This document shows positions 17,528-26,584 of a DNA stretch of 64,000 nt, piece after piece. The position numbers were made by a program, and so were the translations under genes. The stretch comes from Gluconobacter japonicus (GTDB lineage: Bacteria > Pseudomonadota > Alphaproteobacteria > Acetobacterales > Acetobacteraceae): NCBI RefSeq assembly GCF_002723975.1, contig NZ_BEWO01000003.1, positions 124,001-188,000 on the forward strand, in the 5' to 3' direction. The notes beneath the pieces are model-generated. The model made no database searches. It was given only the letters and a program-made list of their open reading frames with translations, and had not been told where the DNA came from. Every line of letters begins with the position of its first letter. Within the stretch, counting starts at the first letter, position 1.

Positions 17528-18787
17528 ATGTCCGACCGCCTTTCTCCGATCCTTTTAAGCCGGGACGCCTGGATCCGCCGTCCGTCTCACCGGGCGTGGC
17601 TGGAAATGCAGGGACGCAGACTGCTCGATTTCAGCAAAGAAGGCTGCATCGACGGCGGCTTTGCCGGACTGGATCTGGAAGGGCATCTACCAGAAGGCGC
17701 CAAACCGGAAGCTACCCTTACAGCCCGCTGTGTCCATGCCTATGCCACCGCGGAACTTCAGGGCATTCCGGGCAGTGCGCCTCTGGTCGCGCATGGTGTG
17801 AACGCGCTCATGACGTCCTTCCGGGATCAGAAACACGGCGGCTGGAACCATTTTGCGGACCGGCCCCATGACCGCAAGCAGGCTTATCTCCATGCTTTCG
17901 TTGCGCTGGCCGCCTCGTCTGCCGTTCTGATTGGTGTGGAAGACGCAAACACGCTCCTCAAGGATGCCATTCATCAGATCGAAACACATTTCTGGTCCGA
18001 AGACGAAGGCGTCATGCGCGAGAGTTTCGCAGACGACTGGTCAGACGAAGAAAACTACCGCGGCGCCAACAGCAACATGCATTCCACCGAAGCCTTCATG
18101 GCGCTGGCGGATGTCACGGGAGACGTGAAGTGGCTGCACCGTGCGCTCCGGATCGTCACGCGCTTCGTTCATGAACTGGCGTCCCAGCAGGGCTTTGCCA
18201 TGCCCGAGCATTTCAACCGGAACTGGGATCTTCTGCGTAATTACCATGAGGACAAGCCAACGGACGATCTGCGCCCCTATGGCATGACGCCCGGACATTT
18301 CGTGGAATGGTCTCATCTGACCGTGAAGCTGGAAGCTGCTCTTTTGCGTCGGGGCGAAAAAGCCCCTGGCTGGATGCTCCATGATGCGCAGGCCCTGTTC
18401 GAAACCGGCATGAAAACCGGCTGGAACGTCGATGGCCTGCCCGGCATGGTCTATACGATCGACTGGGAACACAAACCCCACGTCCGATCCCGCGTCCACT
18501 GGGCACATGCCGAAGCTCTGACAGCCGCAATCAATCTGTACAAGCGCACCGGCAATCCGCATTACGAACACTGGTACAGAACAATCTGGGATTACATTGA
18601 TACGACCCTGATCGACCGCGACTTCGGAAGCTGGTTCAACGAAGTCAGCCCTGAAGGCGAACCCACCGAGCATATCTACAAGGGCAAAGGCGATCTGTAT
18701 CACGCCTACCAGTCAACACTGGCCCCCATGATGCCTCTGTCACCGTCTCTCGCAACAGCCATCGAGCAGATCGGCGTTCCTTACTAA
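17528..18787 (+). CDS. AGE-family sugar epimerase/isomerase
   Basis: A 419-residue (alpha/alpha)6-barrel protein of the N-acylglucosamine 2-epimerase superfamily. Motifs RGANSNMHSTEAFMA, HFNRNWD, GHFVEWSHL and the late RVHWAHAEAL supply the active-site His, Arg and Glu residues. The pattern is closer to the aldose-ketose isomerase branch (mannose isomerase/YihS-like) than to renin-binding-protein-type epimerases. Such enzymes interconvert mannose, fructose, glucose or lyxose without phosphorylation, which would suit an organism full of free ketoses. Substrate is inferred. Its 3' end overlaps the convergent YdcF-like gene by 4 bases. Confidence 0.87.
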   Translation: MSDRLSPILLSRDAWIRRPSHRAWLEMQGRRLLDFSKEGCIDGGFAGLDLEGHLPEGAKPEATLTARCVHAYATAELQGIPGSAPLVAHGVNALMTSFRDQKHGGWNHFADRPHDRKQAYLHAFVALAASSAVLIGVEDANTLLKDAIHQIETHFWSEDEGVMRESFADDWSDEENYRGANSNMHSTEAFMALADVTGDVKWLHRALRIVTRFVHELASQQGFAMPEHFNRNWDLLRNYHEDKPTDDLRPYGMTPGHFVEWSHLTVKLEAALLRRGEKAPGWMLHDAQALFETGMKTGWNVDGLPGMVYTIDWEHKPHVRSRVHWAHAEALTAAINLYKRTGNPHYEHWYRTIWDYIDTTLIDRDFGSWFNEVSPEGEPTEHIYKGKGDLYHAYQSTLAPMMPLSPSLATAIEQIGVPY

Positions 18788-19374
18788 GCCCCATCTCTGG
18801 AAGGCGGCGTTTTTGTGAGGACATACACTGGCAGCGCTACAGCCTCCCGAAACAGATACCAGAGTTCCGGGAGGCGAAACTTCGCAGGATACGCGCCAGA
18901 AACGGCTGTCACGCCAGCATGGCGCAACGCCCATTCAGCCCGCATGATATGAAACCACTGCGAAACAACAATTGCGCCATTGGGAGATTCCTCGGCCACA
19001 TGCAACGCTGTCAGCCAGGTATTATTGCCCCGGGAATCAACAATAATATCTGACGCGGGCACGCCATGCGCTTCCAGCCAGTGCGCCATGATTTCAGCTT
19101 CGTCCTGATGGTTTTCAGTCTCGACTGCCCCGCTGACCATCAGTGTCTGCACATGACGGGATTTCCATAGCTCCAACCCGGTCTCAAGCCGATCCCTCAA
19201 AGCCGGTTTTGGCACCCCCTGATCGGTCACAGCCGTTCCGAAAATGACAGCCATCTCGGCAGGGTGCACAGAAGCCCGGACGCCGCCCCACGCGACGACG
19301 GAACACCACCCGACCAGCACAAGACATATCCCGCACAGAACGGCCAGCGCGACTTTACCTGACAAGCGCTTCAC
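18784..19374 (-). CDS. YdcF/SanA-family (DUF218) protein
   Basis: A 196-residue protein with one N-terminal membrane anchor (about residues 8-30) and a periplasmic DUF218 domain. Family motifs are AVIFGTAV, MVSGAVE, IIVDSRGNNTWLTALH and VSQWFHIMRAEWAL. Relatives such as SanA and ElyC affect envelope integrity and peptidoglycan precursor use, but the biochemical role is unclear. Its start overlaps the MFS transporter stop by 4 bases, so the two form an operon; no functional link is known to me. Confidence 0.85.
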   Translation of the reverse strand: MKRLSGKVALAVLCGICLVLVGWCSVVAWGGVRASVHPAEMAVIFGTAVTDQGVPKPALRDRLETGLELWKSRHVQTLMVSGAVETENHQDEAEIMAHWLEAHGVPASDIIVDSRGNNTWLTALHVAEESPNGAIVVSQWFHIMRAEWALRHAGVTAVSGAYPAKFRLPELWYLFREAVALPVYVLTKTPPSRDGA

Positions 19375-20654
19375 GGCTGCGTCTCACCCTGCTGCCGACG
19401 AACATGCATGATATAGAGCAGCGCAACAGCTGCAGCCATAAACCCGGACAGCGCTCCCACGCCCATCGACCATCTCGGCCCAAAATGGTTCGCCACCCAC
19501 CCAACAACAGGCGCGCCGAATGGCGATGCCCCGGCAAAGATGGCAAACCGGATCGCCAGCACACGACCGCGCATTGCAGGCTCACTGGAGAGCTGCATGA
19601 AGCTGTTGCTGGTCGCTGTAAACGTCAGAGACGACATTCCTGTAACAATAAGAGCCAGCGCAAAGATCCAGTAAGTCGGAGCCAGAGCAGCAAACAGACA
19701 GCCCACACCGAAAATCACAGAACCCTTCAGCAGGACATCAAAATCCGCATTCATCCGGCGTGCTGCCAGAAAACCGCCGAGGATTGTTCCGATCGCCATT
19801 GCGGAATTCAGAACACCATAACCATGCGCTCCAACGTGAAAAACACTGACAGCCATTGTTGCAATGAAAATCGGGAAATTCAGCCCGAATGCCCCGATGA
19901 TGAACAGCATCACCAGAATGGTGCGAAGATCTTCCCGCGCCCAGACATAACGTAACCCGCTTGTCAGAGCATTCCGCTCATTCTTCTTTGCGCGTTCAAA
20001 ACGGAACAGCTTGTCCCTGCGAATAAACAGGAGCGAAACCATTACGCCGAAAAATGACAGGCCATTGACCATGAACGACCAGCCGGACCCCACTTCCGCA
20101 ATACAGAACCCCGCAACAGCCGGCCCTACCATTCGCCCTGCATTGTAGGACATGGAGTTGATGCCAACCGCGTTATGGAGGTCTTCTTCGCCGACAAGCT
20201 CTCCAACAAATGTCTGCCGGATCGGACTATCAAACGCCGCAACACACCCGCTGAGAAATGCGAACAAGTCCACCTGCCAGAGTCGGACCGCTCCCGTTAC
20301 AACCAGAAGCCCTAACCCGACGGCGAGCGTTCCCAACGCAGCTTGCGTGAACAAAAGGAATTTATGCTTTTCCACCCGGTCTGCGACGAGACCCGTCCAC
20401 AGGATCAGTAACAGTGGCGGAGCAAGCTGAAGGGCCATGACAATACCGATGGCCATAGCATCATGATTGGTGAGTTCGGTCAGAACCAGCCAGTCCTGAG
20501 TCGTGAGTTGCATCCACGTCCCAATGTTGGAGAACACAGCTCCACAGGCCCAGATACGATAGTTGGGGCGTCCCAGAGACCGGAAAGTACCACCGGTCAC
20601 AGGCGACACTCCAGACTGAAAAAGAGGCAGAGAGACGGACAGACTGGCATTCAC
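19371..20654 (-). CDS. MFS transporter, EntS/MFS_3-like
   Basis: A 427-residue major facilitator protein with about 12 membrane segments. The N-terminal helix carries IWACGAVFSNIGTWMQLTTQ, and loop 2-3 holds the MFS motif GLVADRVEKHK. The layout resembles the MFS_3 branch that includes the enterobactin exporter, so export of a small molecule is more likely than uptake, but no siderophore genes lie nearby. It is the first gene of a two-gene unit with the YdcF-like protein. The substrate cannot be deduced. Confidence 0.88.
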   Translation of the reverse strand: MNASLSVSLPLFQSGVSPVTGGTFRSLGRPNYRIWACGAVFSNIGTWMQLTTQDWLVLTELTNHDAMAIGIVMALQLAPPLLLILWTGLVADRVEKHKFLLFTQAALGTLAVGLGLLVVTGAVRLWQVDLFAFLSGCVAAFDSPIRQTFVGELVGEEDLHNAVGINSMSYNAGRMVGPAVAGFCIAEVGSGWSFMVNGLSFFGVMVSLLFIRRDKLFRFERAKKNERNALTSGLRYVWAREDLRTILVMLFIIGAFGLNFPIFIATMAVSVFHVGAHGYGVLNSAMAIGTILGGFLAARRMNADFDVLLKGSVIFGVGCLFAALAPTYWIFALALIVTGMSSLTFTATSNSFMQLSSEPAMRGRVLAIRFAIFAGASPFGAPVVGWVANHFGPRWSMGVGALSGFMAAAVALLYIMHVRRQQGETQP

Positions 20655-20984
20655 CCACTGTCAGGAATCTTCTGTTGGATGTCGAGGGTTATTCCAGCGA
20701 ATAACGTCTCCAACACGGTTGTAACTCAACAATGATGCGAACTATCCCGATCCTGGAACAAACGTCTGTTTTCTGACAGGCAAAACAATCAACCTTCGAA
20801 TACTCACAATGACGGACAGCCTCGCTATCCACAGTTTTTTGATATGAGGTTTTTTTGTTTTTCTCTAAAATCTGATGCGCGCATTCCACCAAAAACCCCT
20901 CTTCACGCTTTTTCCCGAAGCTTTGATACCCTCTCCAGTACGGAAAATATTGACATTGCCCTGCCTCCCATGAATGGAGTGCTG
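20655..20984. other. Divergent intergenic region upstream of the riboswitch
   Basis: About 330 bases between the start of the MFS gene and the riboswitch. No credible gene is present. A 7-base inverted repeat, GTTATTC and GAATAAC with spacer CAGC, lies at 20688-20705, about 35 bases upstream of the MFS start, and could be an operator. The part around 20830-20875 is T-rich. Promoters for both directions must lie here, but I cannot assign -35/-10 boxes with confidence. Confidence 0.45.
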
Positions 20985-21110
20985 CATCACCTTGGGGTGC
21001 CCTGCCATAAGGGCTGAGAGACTGCTGAGGGTGTGTTCCGTTTCGGGACAGACCGGCGCAGTGACCCATCGAACCTGATCCAGTTCATGCTGGCGGAGGG
21101 ATGGTGGCTC
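20985..21110 (+). ncRNA. TPP (thiamine pyrophosphate) riboswitch
   Basis: The conserved THI-box is present almost base for base. CCTTGGGGTGCCCTG is followed by GGGCTGAGAG. An extended P3 arm then carries an internal hairpin around GTTCCGTTTCGGGAC. Next come GACCC, GAACCTGATCCAG, TGCTGGCGGAGGGA and a closing ATGGTGG that pairs with the 5' CACC. The pyrimidine-sensing and pyrophosphate-sensing halves are both complete. The aptamer lies about 90 bases upstream of the receptor start and should switch the downstream receptor-kinase-permease operon off when TPP is abundant. Confidence 0.94.
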
Positions 21111-21152
21111 CTGACAGATCCATAAACTGGATTTTCGGTGTCTCTCGTCGCC

Positions 21153-21191
21153 CCCACCCTGCACGATGGGATCGCCAGTTTTGCAGGCGGG
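21153..21191 (+). promoter_or_regulatory. Possible expression-platform hairpin masking the receptor ribosome binding site
   Basis: CCTGCA (21158-21163) pairs with TGCAGG (21182-21187), and CCC (21153-21155) can pair with GGG (21189-21191). The 3' arm holds AGGCGGG, the only purine-rich candidate binding site before the ATG at 21203. Its position between aptamer and start suggests translational control, but an alternative anti-sequestering structure was not worked out. Confidence 0.4.
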
Positions 21192-21202
21192 ACACGACAT
21201 TC

Positions 21203-23578
21203 ATGAGCAACCGATTTTCATACAGGCCGCGTCCAGTTCCTGTCGTTCTGCTCGGCCTGACCGTCTGTGCCGGTACGGTGCGCGCGGCTGACACCACAGC
21301 CCTCACCCCACCTGCCTCCAGTGCCCCGAAAACCGAGCACATTACCGTTCACCGCATCTCTGACAGCGCGCCCGGACATCAGCCCGGCGGAGGCCTTATC
21401 CGCCCGGAAAACAGTGTGCGCTCCATCAGTACGGTCAGCCGCGATTACATGGACAAGCAGCCACCGATGGCGACGGCCTATCAGCTCGCCTCCATGCTGC
21501 CCGGCGCCAATGTTGCCACCTCCGATCCGTTCGGCTTTTCGCCCAGCACCAATCTGACCGTGCGCGGCCTGAACAATGATGCCATCGGTTATGTGCTGGA
21601 AGGCACGCCGCTGAACGATGTCGCCTATTATTCCGGCTATCCGAGCCAGTTCGCTGACAGCGAGAATTACAGTCAGGTCGCGCTCGCACAAGGGTCGGCC
21701 GATCTGGACAGTCCGGTGCTGAACGCTGCCGGTGGGCTGATGAGCCTGTCTTTTCTCGATCCGTCACAGAAGGCCGGGGGTTTCGCCAGCGTCTCCTATG
21801 GCTCCTTCGACACCAACCGCGAATTCATTCGCCTTGAAACGGGCAACATCGGCAATTCCGGCATTCGTGGCTTTGTATCCTATTCCCATAGCGCCAGCGA
21901 CAACTGGCGTGGGCCGGGACGGGACAAACGTCAGCATGTCGATTTCAAATTCCTGAAGGACTGGGGGCAAGGCAACCACGCCAGCCTCATTGGCTCCTTC
22001 AACACCACCGTCACCAGTTATTATCCTCAGGTTACGATGGAAAGCTGGAAAGCCGATGGTATCCATGGCGCAAATAATCTTGCTGGCCATTATGACGCGT
22101 CCAACGCAGACAATGCCGTCAATTACTGGCGTCTGTGGCGCGCGCCGGAACGCACTTTCTATGCAGGCGCCCCCGTCCATCTGCACCTGACGCACAAACT
22201 GTCGCTGGACGTCACACCCTACGCACAATTCGCTTATGGCAATGTTCCCGCCGGCTCCACGTTGACGGAAACGGGCCTCTATAACGGCACGCAGCCTCTG
22301 AGTGACACGCTCACGCTGCCCAATGCACAGGATGGAACCGCTGTCGTTCGCGCCAACTACACCCAACGCAGCTATCGGTCTGGCTTCAATTCCACCCTGC
22401 ATTACAAAACCGGCTGGAACGACTTCGTGCTCGGTTACTGGTACGATTACGGAGACGACAACGAGCAACAGCCCTTCACAACCGTTTCTGCGACTGGCGC
22501 TTCAGGTGATATCTGGGCGGAAAACAGCAACAGCCTGATCCATCTTGCGAATGGGCAGAAACTGCTGGGCGGCAGCTTCCACACCATTTCCCAGACCAAC
22601 GCTCTGTATGTGGGCGATCACATCTCGCTCCTGCATGATCGCCTGACCATCGAAGCCGGTTTCAAGGCCGTCATGATGAGCCGGTATGGCACGAACAATG
22701 TTCCCGGCCCTCAGTATCGCGTGGCCTCAAACAGCATGGAGCCTCTGCCGCGTCTTGGCGTCCGCTGGCGCATTGATGAGCAGAACCAGATTTTCTTCAA
22801 CGCCACGACCAATTTCCGCGCCCCGGATCAGACGGCGCTTTACAACACCTACGACCCAACCTCCGGCGCACTCGCCACGACTGGCAGCGCGGATGTCCAC
22901 AACGAATATTCCATTTCAGAAGAACTGGGATATCGCCGCACAGGACAATGGATCATCGGCAGCCTGACGCTGTTCAACTACAACTTTACCAACCGCCAGA
23001 TCTCAACGCTGGCCTCCCAGAACGGCTCCATCATCCAGACGACCATGAACGCCGGAGGCCAGACCTCTCGTGGTGTGGATGTGGAAATCGGTCTCCGTCC
23101 CTGGCACCATTTCAGTCCCTATCTTTCTGGCGAGTATCTACACGCCACCATTGATAACAACATCGCCTCCGGCGGCGACCTTCTGCCGACCAAGGGCAGA
23201 ATCGCCGTTCGCAGCCCGACACTTCAGGCCGCGGCTGGCATCAGCTACGATGACGGGCATATCTTCGGCGTGGCCACCCTGCATTACACCGGCCACCAGT
23301 ATGCAACATTCATGAATGATGAGCGGATGTCAGACCGCACGACGGGCGATATTTCCGTCGGCTATCGCTTCGGCGATGTGTCCCGTCTGCACAAACCAAC
23401 CCTGCGCCTGAACTTCATCAACATCACCAATGAGCGCTCCCTGTCCGGCGTTGCCAGCCCAACCCTGAATGCAAAGGACACGACCGGTATTTACGGCAGC
23501 ACGATCAGTGGGAGCGCCCCGAGTTATTATATCGGCGGCGGTTTCGCAGCGCTGTTCACAGCGTCCACAGGCTTCTGA
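21203..23578 (+). CDS. TonB-dependent receptor, predicted thiamine uptake
   Basis: A 791-residue outer-membrane receptor with a signal peptide (VLLGLTVCAGTVRAAD). The plug domain contains RPENSVRSISTVSRDYMD and LTVRGLNNDAIGYVLEGTPLN, and a long barrel ends in a terminal Phe (ASTGF). It is the first gene after a TPP riboswitch, so the ligand is predicted to be thiamine or a phosphate ester of it; TPP-riboswitch-controlled TonB receptors were predicted earlier from comparative genomics. The ATG at 21203 is chosen since it starts a proper signal peptide; an in-frame ATG at 21101 lies inside the riboswitch. The kinase gene begins 4 bases after its stop. Confidence 0.9.
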   Translation: MSNRFSYRPRPVPVVLLGLTVCAGTVRAADTTALTPPASSAPKTEHITVHRISDSAPGHQPGGGLIRPENSVRSISTVSRDYMDKQPPMATAYQLASMLPGANVATSDPFGFSPSTNLTVRGLNNDAIGYVLEGTPLNDVAYYSGYPSQFADSENYSQVALAQGSADLDSPVLNAAGGLMSLSFLDPSQKAGGFASVSYGSFDTNREFIRLETGNIGNSGIRGFVSYSHSASDNWRGPGRDKRQHVDFKFLKDWGQGNHASLIGSFNTTVTSYYPQVTMESWKADGIHGANNLAGHYDASNADNAVNYWRLWRAPERTFYAGAPVHLHLTHKLSLDVTPYAQFAYGNVPAGSTLTETGLYNGTQPLSDTLTLPNAQDGTAVVRANYTQRSYRSGFNSTLHYKTGWNDFVLGYWYDYGDDNEQQPFTTVSATGASGDIWAENSNSLIHLANGQKLLGGSFHTISQTNALYVGDHISLLHDRLTIEAGFKAVMMSRYGTNNVPGPQYRVASNSMEPLPRLGVRWRIDEQNQIFFNATTNFRAPDQTALYNTYDPTSGALATTGSADVHNEYSISEELGYRRTGQWIIGSLTLFNYNFTNRQISTLASQNGSIIQTTMNAGGQTSRGVDVEIGLRPWHHFSPYLSGEYLHATIDNNIASGGDLLPTKGRIAVRSPTLQAAAGISYDDGHIFGVATLHYTGHQYATFMNDERMSDRTTGDISVGYRFGDVSRLHKPTLRLNFINITNERSLSGVASPTLNAKDTTGIYGSTISGSAPSYYIGGGFAALFTASTGF

Positions 23579-23582
23579 ACTC

Positions 23583-24728
23583 GTGACCGCTCCCGGACAG
23601 TTCGGCGTCAAGGGTGTGCAGGCTGAACGGCACTGGCCCCCTCTAACGCTGGAGGAAGCTGGCCGTGTTCTAGGGCGGTTTGCTCTGGCTTCCGCTCCGG
23701 ATACTCTTTTATGGCACGGCCAGCGCCCCTTCTCCGCAACTGCGCTCGTGAAGCTGGCGGACGGAACCGTGCTGTTCCTCAAGCGGCATGATCCCCGCTT
23801 GCGCGATTACGCCGCCCTCATAGAAGAACACGCGTTCATGGCGCATCTCACTGCGCAGGGTCTGCCGGTACAGGTGCCGGTGAAAGATCGCGCAGGGCGT
23901 TCCGTAACGGAAGAAAATAGGTGGATTTACGAAGTCTTCCGTCCGCTTTCTGGCTTGGACCTGTATCGGGACGTTCAGTCTTGGGAGCCGTTTTTCTGCG
24001 TTGAACAGGCTCGCACTGCTGGACGGGCACTCGCGCGTCTTCATCTCGCTTCAAAGGAATATGAGGCTCCTGCGCGCCCGAATGACCGCCTGCTGCTTTC
24101 AAGTTTTCAGGCCATTACCCAGCCAGACCTTGAGGCAGGTCTTGCACAATGGGGCAAATCTCAACCCGGACTGAACGCACTCTTTCAATCACCGTCATGG
24201 GAACCAGATCTCAAAGTCCTACTCCCATTCCATGACCGTCTCAAACCCCTTCTGCCCGACATCGAACCGCTCTGGGGGCATGGAGACTGGCACCCCTCGA
24301 ACCAGTTCTGGACATCCAGAGATCCCACAGCAGAAATCTGCGGAATTTTCGATTTTGGTATGTCAGACCGGACCTGCGCGGCCTATGATCTTGCCGTCGC
24401 CATCGAGCGCACGGCCATTACGTGGCTTGCTCCAGATTACACAGTGGCATGGGATCAACTGACGGCCCTGCTCGCCGGATATCAGTTCATCCGTCCGCTC
24501 TCACCAACCGAGCGCAAACTGGTCGTCGCGTTTCTCCCCTTGGTGCATGTCGAATTCGCACTTTCGGAAGTCTCGTATTACCGCACCCTCGTGCACGACG
24601 AAGCCTCTGCCACAGGGGCCTATTCGGGCTATCTGCTCGGTCATGCCCATTGGTTTACAGGGTCAGAGGGTCAAGCGCTTCTGAACTGGCTTGAAGCCAC
24701 TCTAGAACAGACCGCTTCATGTCCCTAA
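23583..24728 (+). CDS. APH-fold phosphotransferase, predicted thiamine kinase
   Basis: A 381-residue protein of the aminoglycoside phosphotransferase/choline kinase fold. The N-lobe has LADGTVLFLKRHD with the ATP-binding Lys. The catalytic loop is HGDWHPSN near residue 233 and the metal-binding motif is IFDFGMSDR near residue 262. The family includes kinases for thiamine, choline, ethanolamine and homoserine. Its place between a riboswitch-controlled receptor and a PnuC-type permease argues for thiamine as substrate: phosphorylation inside the cell would trap it. The GTG at 23583 is chosen, 4 bases after the receptor stop; upstream in-frame starts overlap the receptor gene. It overlaps the permease start by 10 bases. 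Confidence 0.82.
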   Translation: MTAPGQFGVKGVQAERHWPPLTLEEAGRVLGRFALASAPDTLLWHGQRPFSATALVKLADGTVLFLKRHDPRLRDYAALIEEHAFMAHLTAQGLPVQVPVKDRAGRSVTEENRWIYEVFRPLSGLDLYRDVQSWEPFFCVEQARTAGRALARLHLASKEYEAPARPNDRLLLSSFQAITQPDLEAGLAQWGKSQPGLNALFQSPSWEPDLKVLLPFHDRLKPLLPDIEPLWGHGDWHPSNQFWTSRDPTAEICGIFDFGMSDRTCAAYDLAVAIERTAITWLAPDYTVAWDQLTALLAGYQFIRPLSPTERKLVVAFLPLVHVEFALSEVSYYRTLVHDEASATGAYSGYLLGHAHWFTGSEGQALLNWLEATLEQTASCP

Positions 24729-25294
24729 CCGAGCTTCTCGCCGCTCTTCTCAGCGCCGCAGGTGTCTGGCTGACAGCAAAGCGCCAGATGGCCTGCTGGC
24801 CAGTCTCACTGGTGGCCGCTCTGCTTTATGGATGGGTGTTCTTCACAGCACGACTTTACGCTGACGCCGCCCTGCAAGTCGTATTCTGCGGCTGCCTGTT
24901 TTACGGCTGGTGGCAGTGGAAAACAGATGGCGCCCAAGGGGATACCGCGCTCCATATCCGCTCGCTTTCTGCCTATACAGCCAGTACGGGTCTGTTGGCG
25001 GGTCTTGTCGGCGGTGGCCTCTGGGCGTTCTGCCTCGCCCGATTTACGGACGATCCCACGCCTCTGGCTGATGCCATGCTGAGCAGTTACAGCATCGTCG
25101 CACAACTCTGGGCAGCCCGACGCCACACCGCAAGCTGGCTGATGTGGATCGTGATCGACACAGCCTATGTGCTACTCTTCCTCACGCGCGGCCTGTATCC
25201 AACGGCCGTGCTGTATGCGGTTTTCATAGGGCTCGCTCTACAGGGCTTCCTGCGCTGGCGAGCCGCTGAACAGACGGATCAACGTCTGGGCTGA
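24719..25294 (+). CDS. pnuT: PnuC/PnuT-family permease, predicted thiamine transporter
   Basis: A 191-residue inner-membrane protein with about seven helices. It has PnuC-family marks: YGWVFFTARLYADAALQ, the FYGWWQW motif and WLMWIVIDTAYV. PnuC takes up nicotinamide riboside, while the PnuT branch takes up thiamine and is typically under TPP-riboswitch control. The riboswitch and the kinase upstream support PnuT, since these facilitators depend on kinase trapping. Its 3' end overlaps the convergent aminotransferase gene by 16 bases. The substrate is inferred from context, not from binding residues. Confidence 0.83.
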   Translation: MSLTELLAALLSAAGVWLTAKRQMACWPVSLVAALLYGWVFFTARLYADAALQVVFCGCLFYGWWQWKTDGAQGDTALHIRSLSAYTASTGLLAGLVGGGLWAFCLARFTDDPTPLADAMLSSYSIVAQLWAARRHTASWLMWIVIDTAYVLLFLTRGLYPTAVLYAVFIGLALQGFLRWRAAEQTDQRLG

Positions 25295-26418
25295 GCCGCA
25301 AACCAGGGCACCATACGGCGCACAGCCTCTTCAATCCGGTCCGTGGAGACCGCAAAACTGAAACGCATGAAACGGTTCCCATTTACCGGGTCAAAATCCA
25401 CGCCCGGCGCAGTCGCAACGCCTGTTTCCAGCAACAGCCGACGGCAAAAAGCAAGACTGTCATCCGTGAGGTAGCTGATATCCGCGTAGATATAAAACGC
25501 ACCATCAGGCGGCGCGATATGCGTTAGCCCCATCTCTGGCATGGCCTCGAGCAACAGATCACGGTTACGACGATAGGTGTCGAGATGCCTTTCCAACTCA
25601 TCCACGCAATCAAATGCCACAAGTCCGGCATGTTGGCTCAGGGCAGACGGGGTCAGGAACAGATTGCCCATCCGCGCGCGGGCTGCATCAATCCGATCCG
25701 TAGGAACCACCAGCCACCCGAGACGCCACGGCGCCATGCTGAAATATTTGGAGAAGCTGTTCACCACCATGGCAGACGGCTCGTACTCCAGAACCGAATG
25801 AGCCGGATCACCATAGCTCAGGCCGTGATAGATCTCGTCTGACACCACGCGGATACCACGATCGCGGCAGACCTTTAGAATAGCCTTGAGTTCTTCATCC
25901 CCAAGAATAGTGCCCGTCGGATTAGCCGGACTGGCAATAATGAGACCGTCTGGCACGGGTTCAATCGCAGCGACTGCATCTGCCGTAAGCTGGAAACGCT
26001 CAGCCTCTCCGCACTCAATTTCGATCGCCTCCATGTGAAGCGCCCGAAGCGTATTGCGGTACGCCACATACCCTGGACGGGCGAGCGCCACCCTCTGTCC
26101 CGGGACAAAGCTGCTCGTCAGTGCCAGAACCAGAGCGGGTGAAGCACCGCATGTCAGGATGACCTGATCCGCCTGAACCGTCGCCCCGTACATGTCCTGA
26201 TAGTGGCGCGCGATCCGTTCCTTCAGAGGCTGGCTTTCCCAGTAGCCCATTGGGTCAGTCGCGAGGATATGCTGTGCCCGCTCGATGGCTTTCTGTGGCG
26301 CCCCTGTCGAAGGCTGGCCGAATTCCATGTGAATGATGCTGCGCCCTTCGGCGGCCAGTTTGTGCGCCAGGCTGCTGATGGCAATGGCATGAAACTGGTC
26401 AATGTCAGGAACGGTCAT
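25279..26418 (-). CDS. Class I/II pyridoxal-phosphate aminotransferase
   Basis: A 379-residue fold-type I aminotransferase resembling the aspartate/aromatic class. Landmarks are IIHMEFGQPSTGAP at the N-terminus, YWESQPLKERIARHY, the substrate-loop IIASPANPTGTI, VVSDEIYHGLSY with the cofactor-binding Asp and Tyr, and the Schiff-base Lys in SFSKYFSMAPWRLGW. The conserved late Arg lies in RFSFAV. The ATG at 26418 is preferred because the longer frame adds about 77 Cys-rich, non-homologous-looking residues. The amino donor and pathway are not deducible, and it seems to stand alone. Confidence 0.88.
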   Translation of the reverse strand: MTVPDIDQFHAIAISSLAHKLAAEGRSIIHMEFGQPSTGAPQKAIERAQHILATDPMGYWESQPLKERIARHYQDMYGATVQADQVILTCGASPALVLALTSSFVPGQRVALARPGYVAYRNTLRALHMEAIEIECGEAERFQLTADAVAAIEPVPDGLIIASPANPTGTILGDEELKAILKVCRDRGIRVVSDEIYHGLSYGDPAHSVLEYEPSAMVVNSFSKYFSMAPWRLGWLVVPTDRIDAARARMGNLFLTPSALSQHAGLVAFDCVDELERHLDTYRRNRDLLLEAMPEMGLTHIAPPDGAFYIYADISYLTDDSLAFCRRLLLETGVATAPGVDFDPVNGNRFMRFSFAVSTDRIEEAVRRMVPWFAAQPRR

Positions 26419-26516
26419 CGGAAGCTCAAGAAAAACGCCAGCTTTGCCAGCAGGAAACAGGGAAAATGCATGATGGCCTGAACACTGCACACAGGCAAAC
26501 CCACTACAAACACAAA

Positions 26517-26551
26517 CGGCGGGAAACAGGCTGCACGCCCATTTCCCGCCG
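26517..26551 (-). terminator. Terminator of the RND efflux operon
   Basis: CGGCGGGAAA and TTTCCCGCCG form a perfect 10-base stem with a 15-base loop. Read on the minus strand it is followed by TTTGTGTTTGT. It lies 34 bases past the stop of the small exported protein, the last gene of the efflux operon. Confidence 0.75.
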
Positions 26552-26584
26552 CGGATCAAATCCGAATGAACGAATAGTCCAGCC

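Noticed and set aside
24719-25294. Calling the permease a nicotinamide riboside transporter (PnuC).
   Set aside because: The TPP riboswitch and the kinase upstream fit the thiamine branch better, and no NAD-related gene is nearby.
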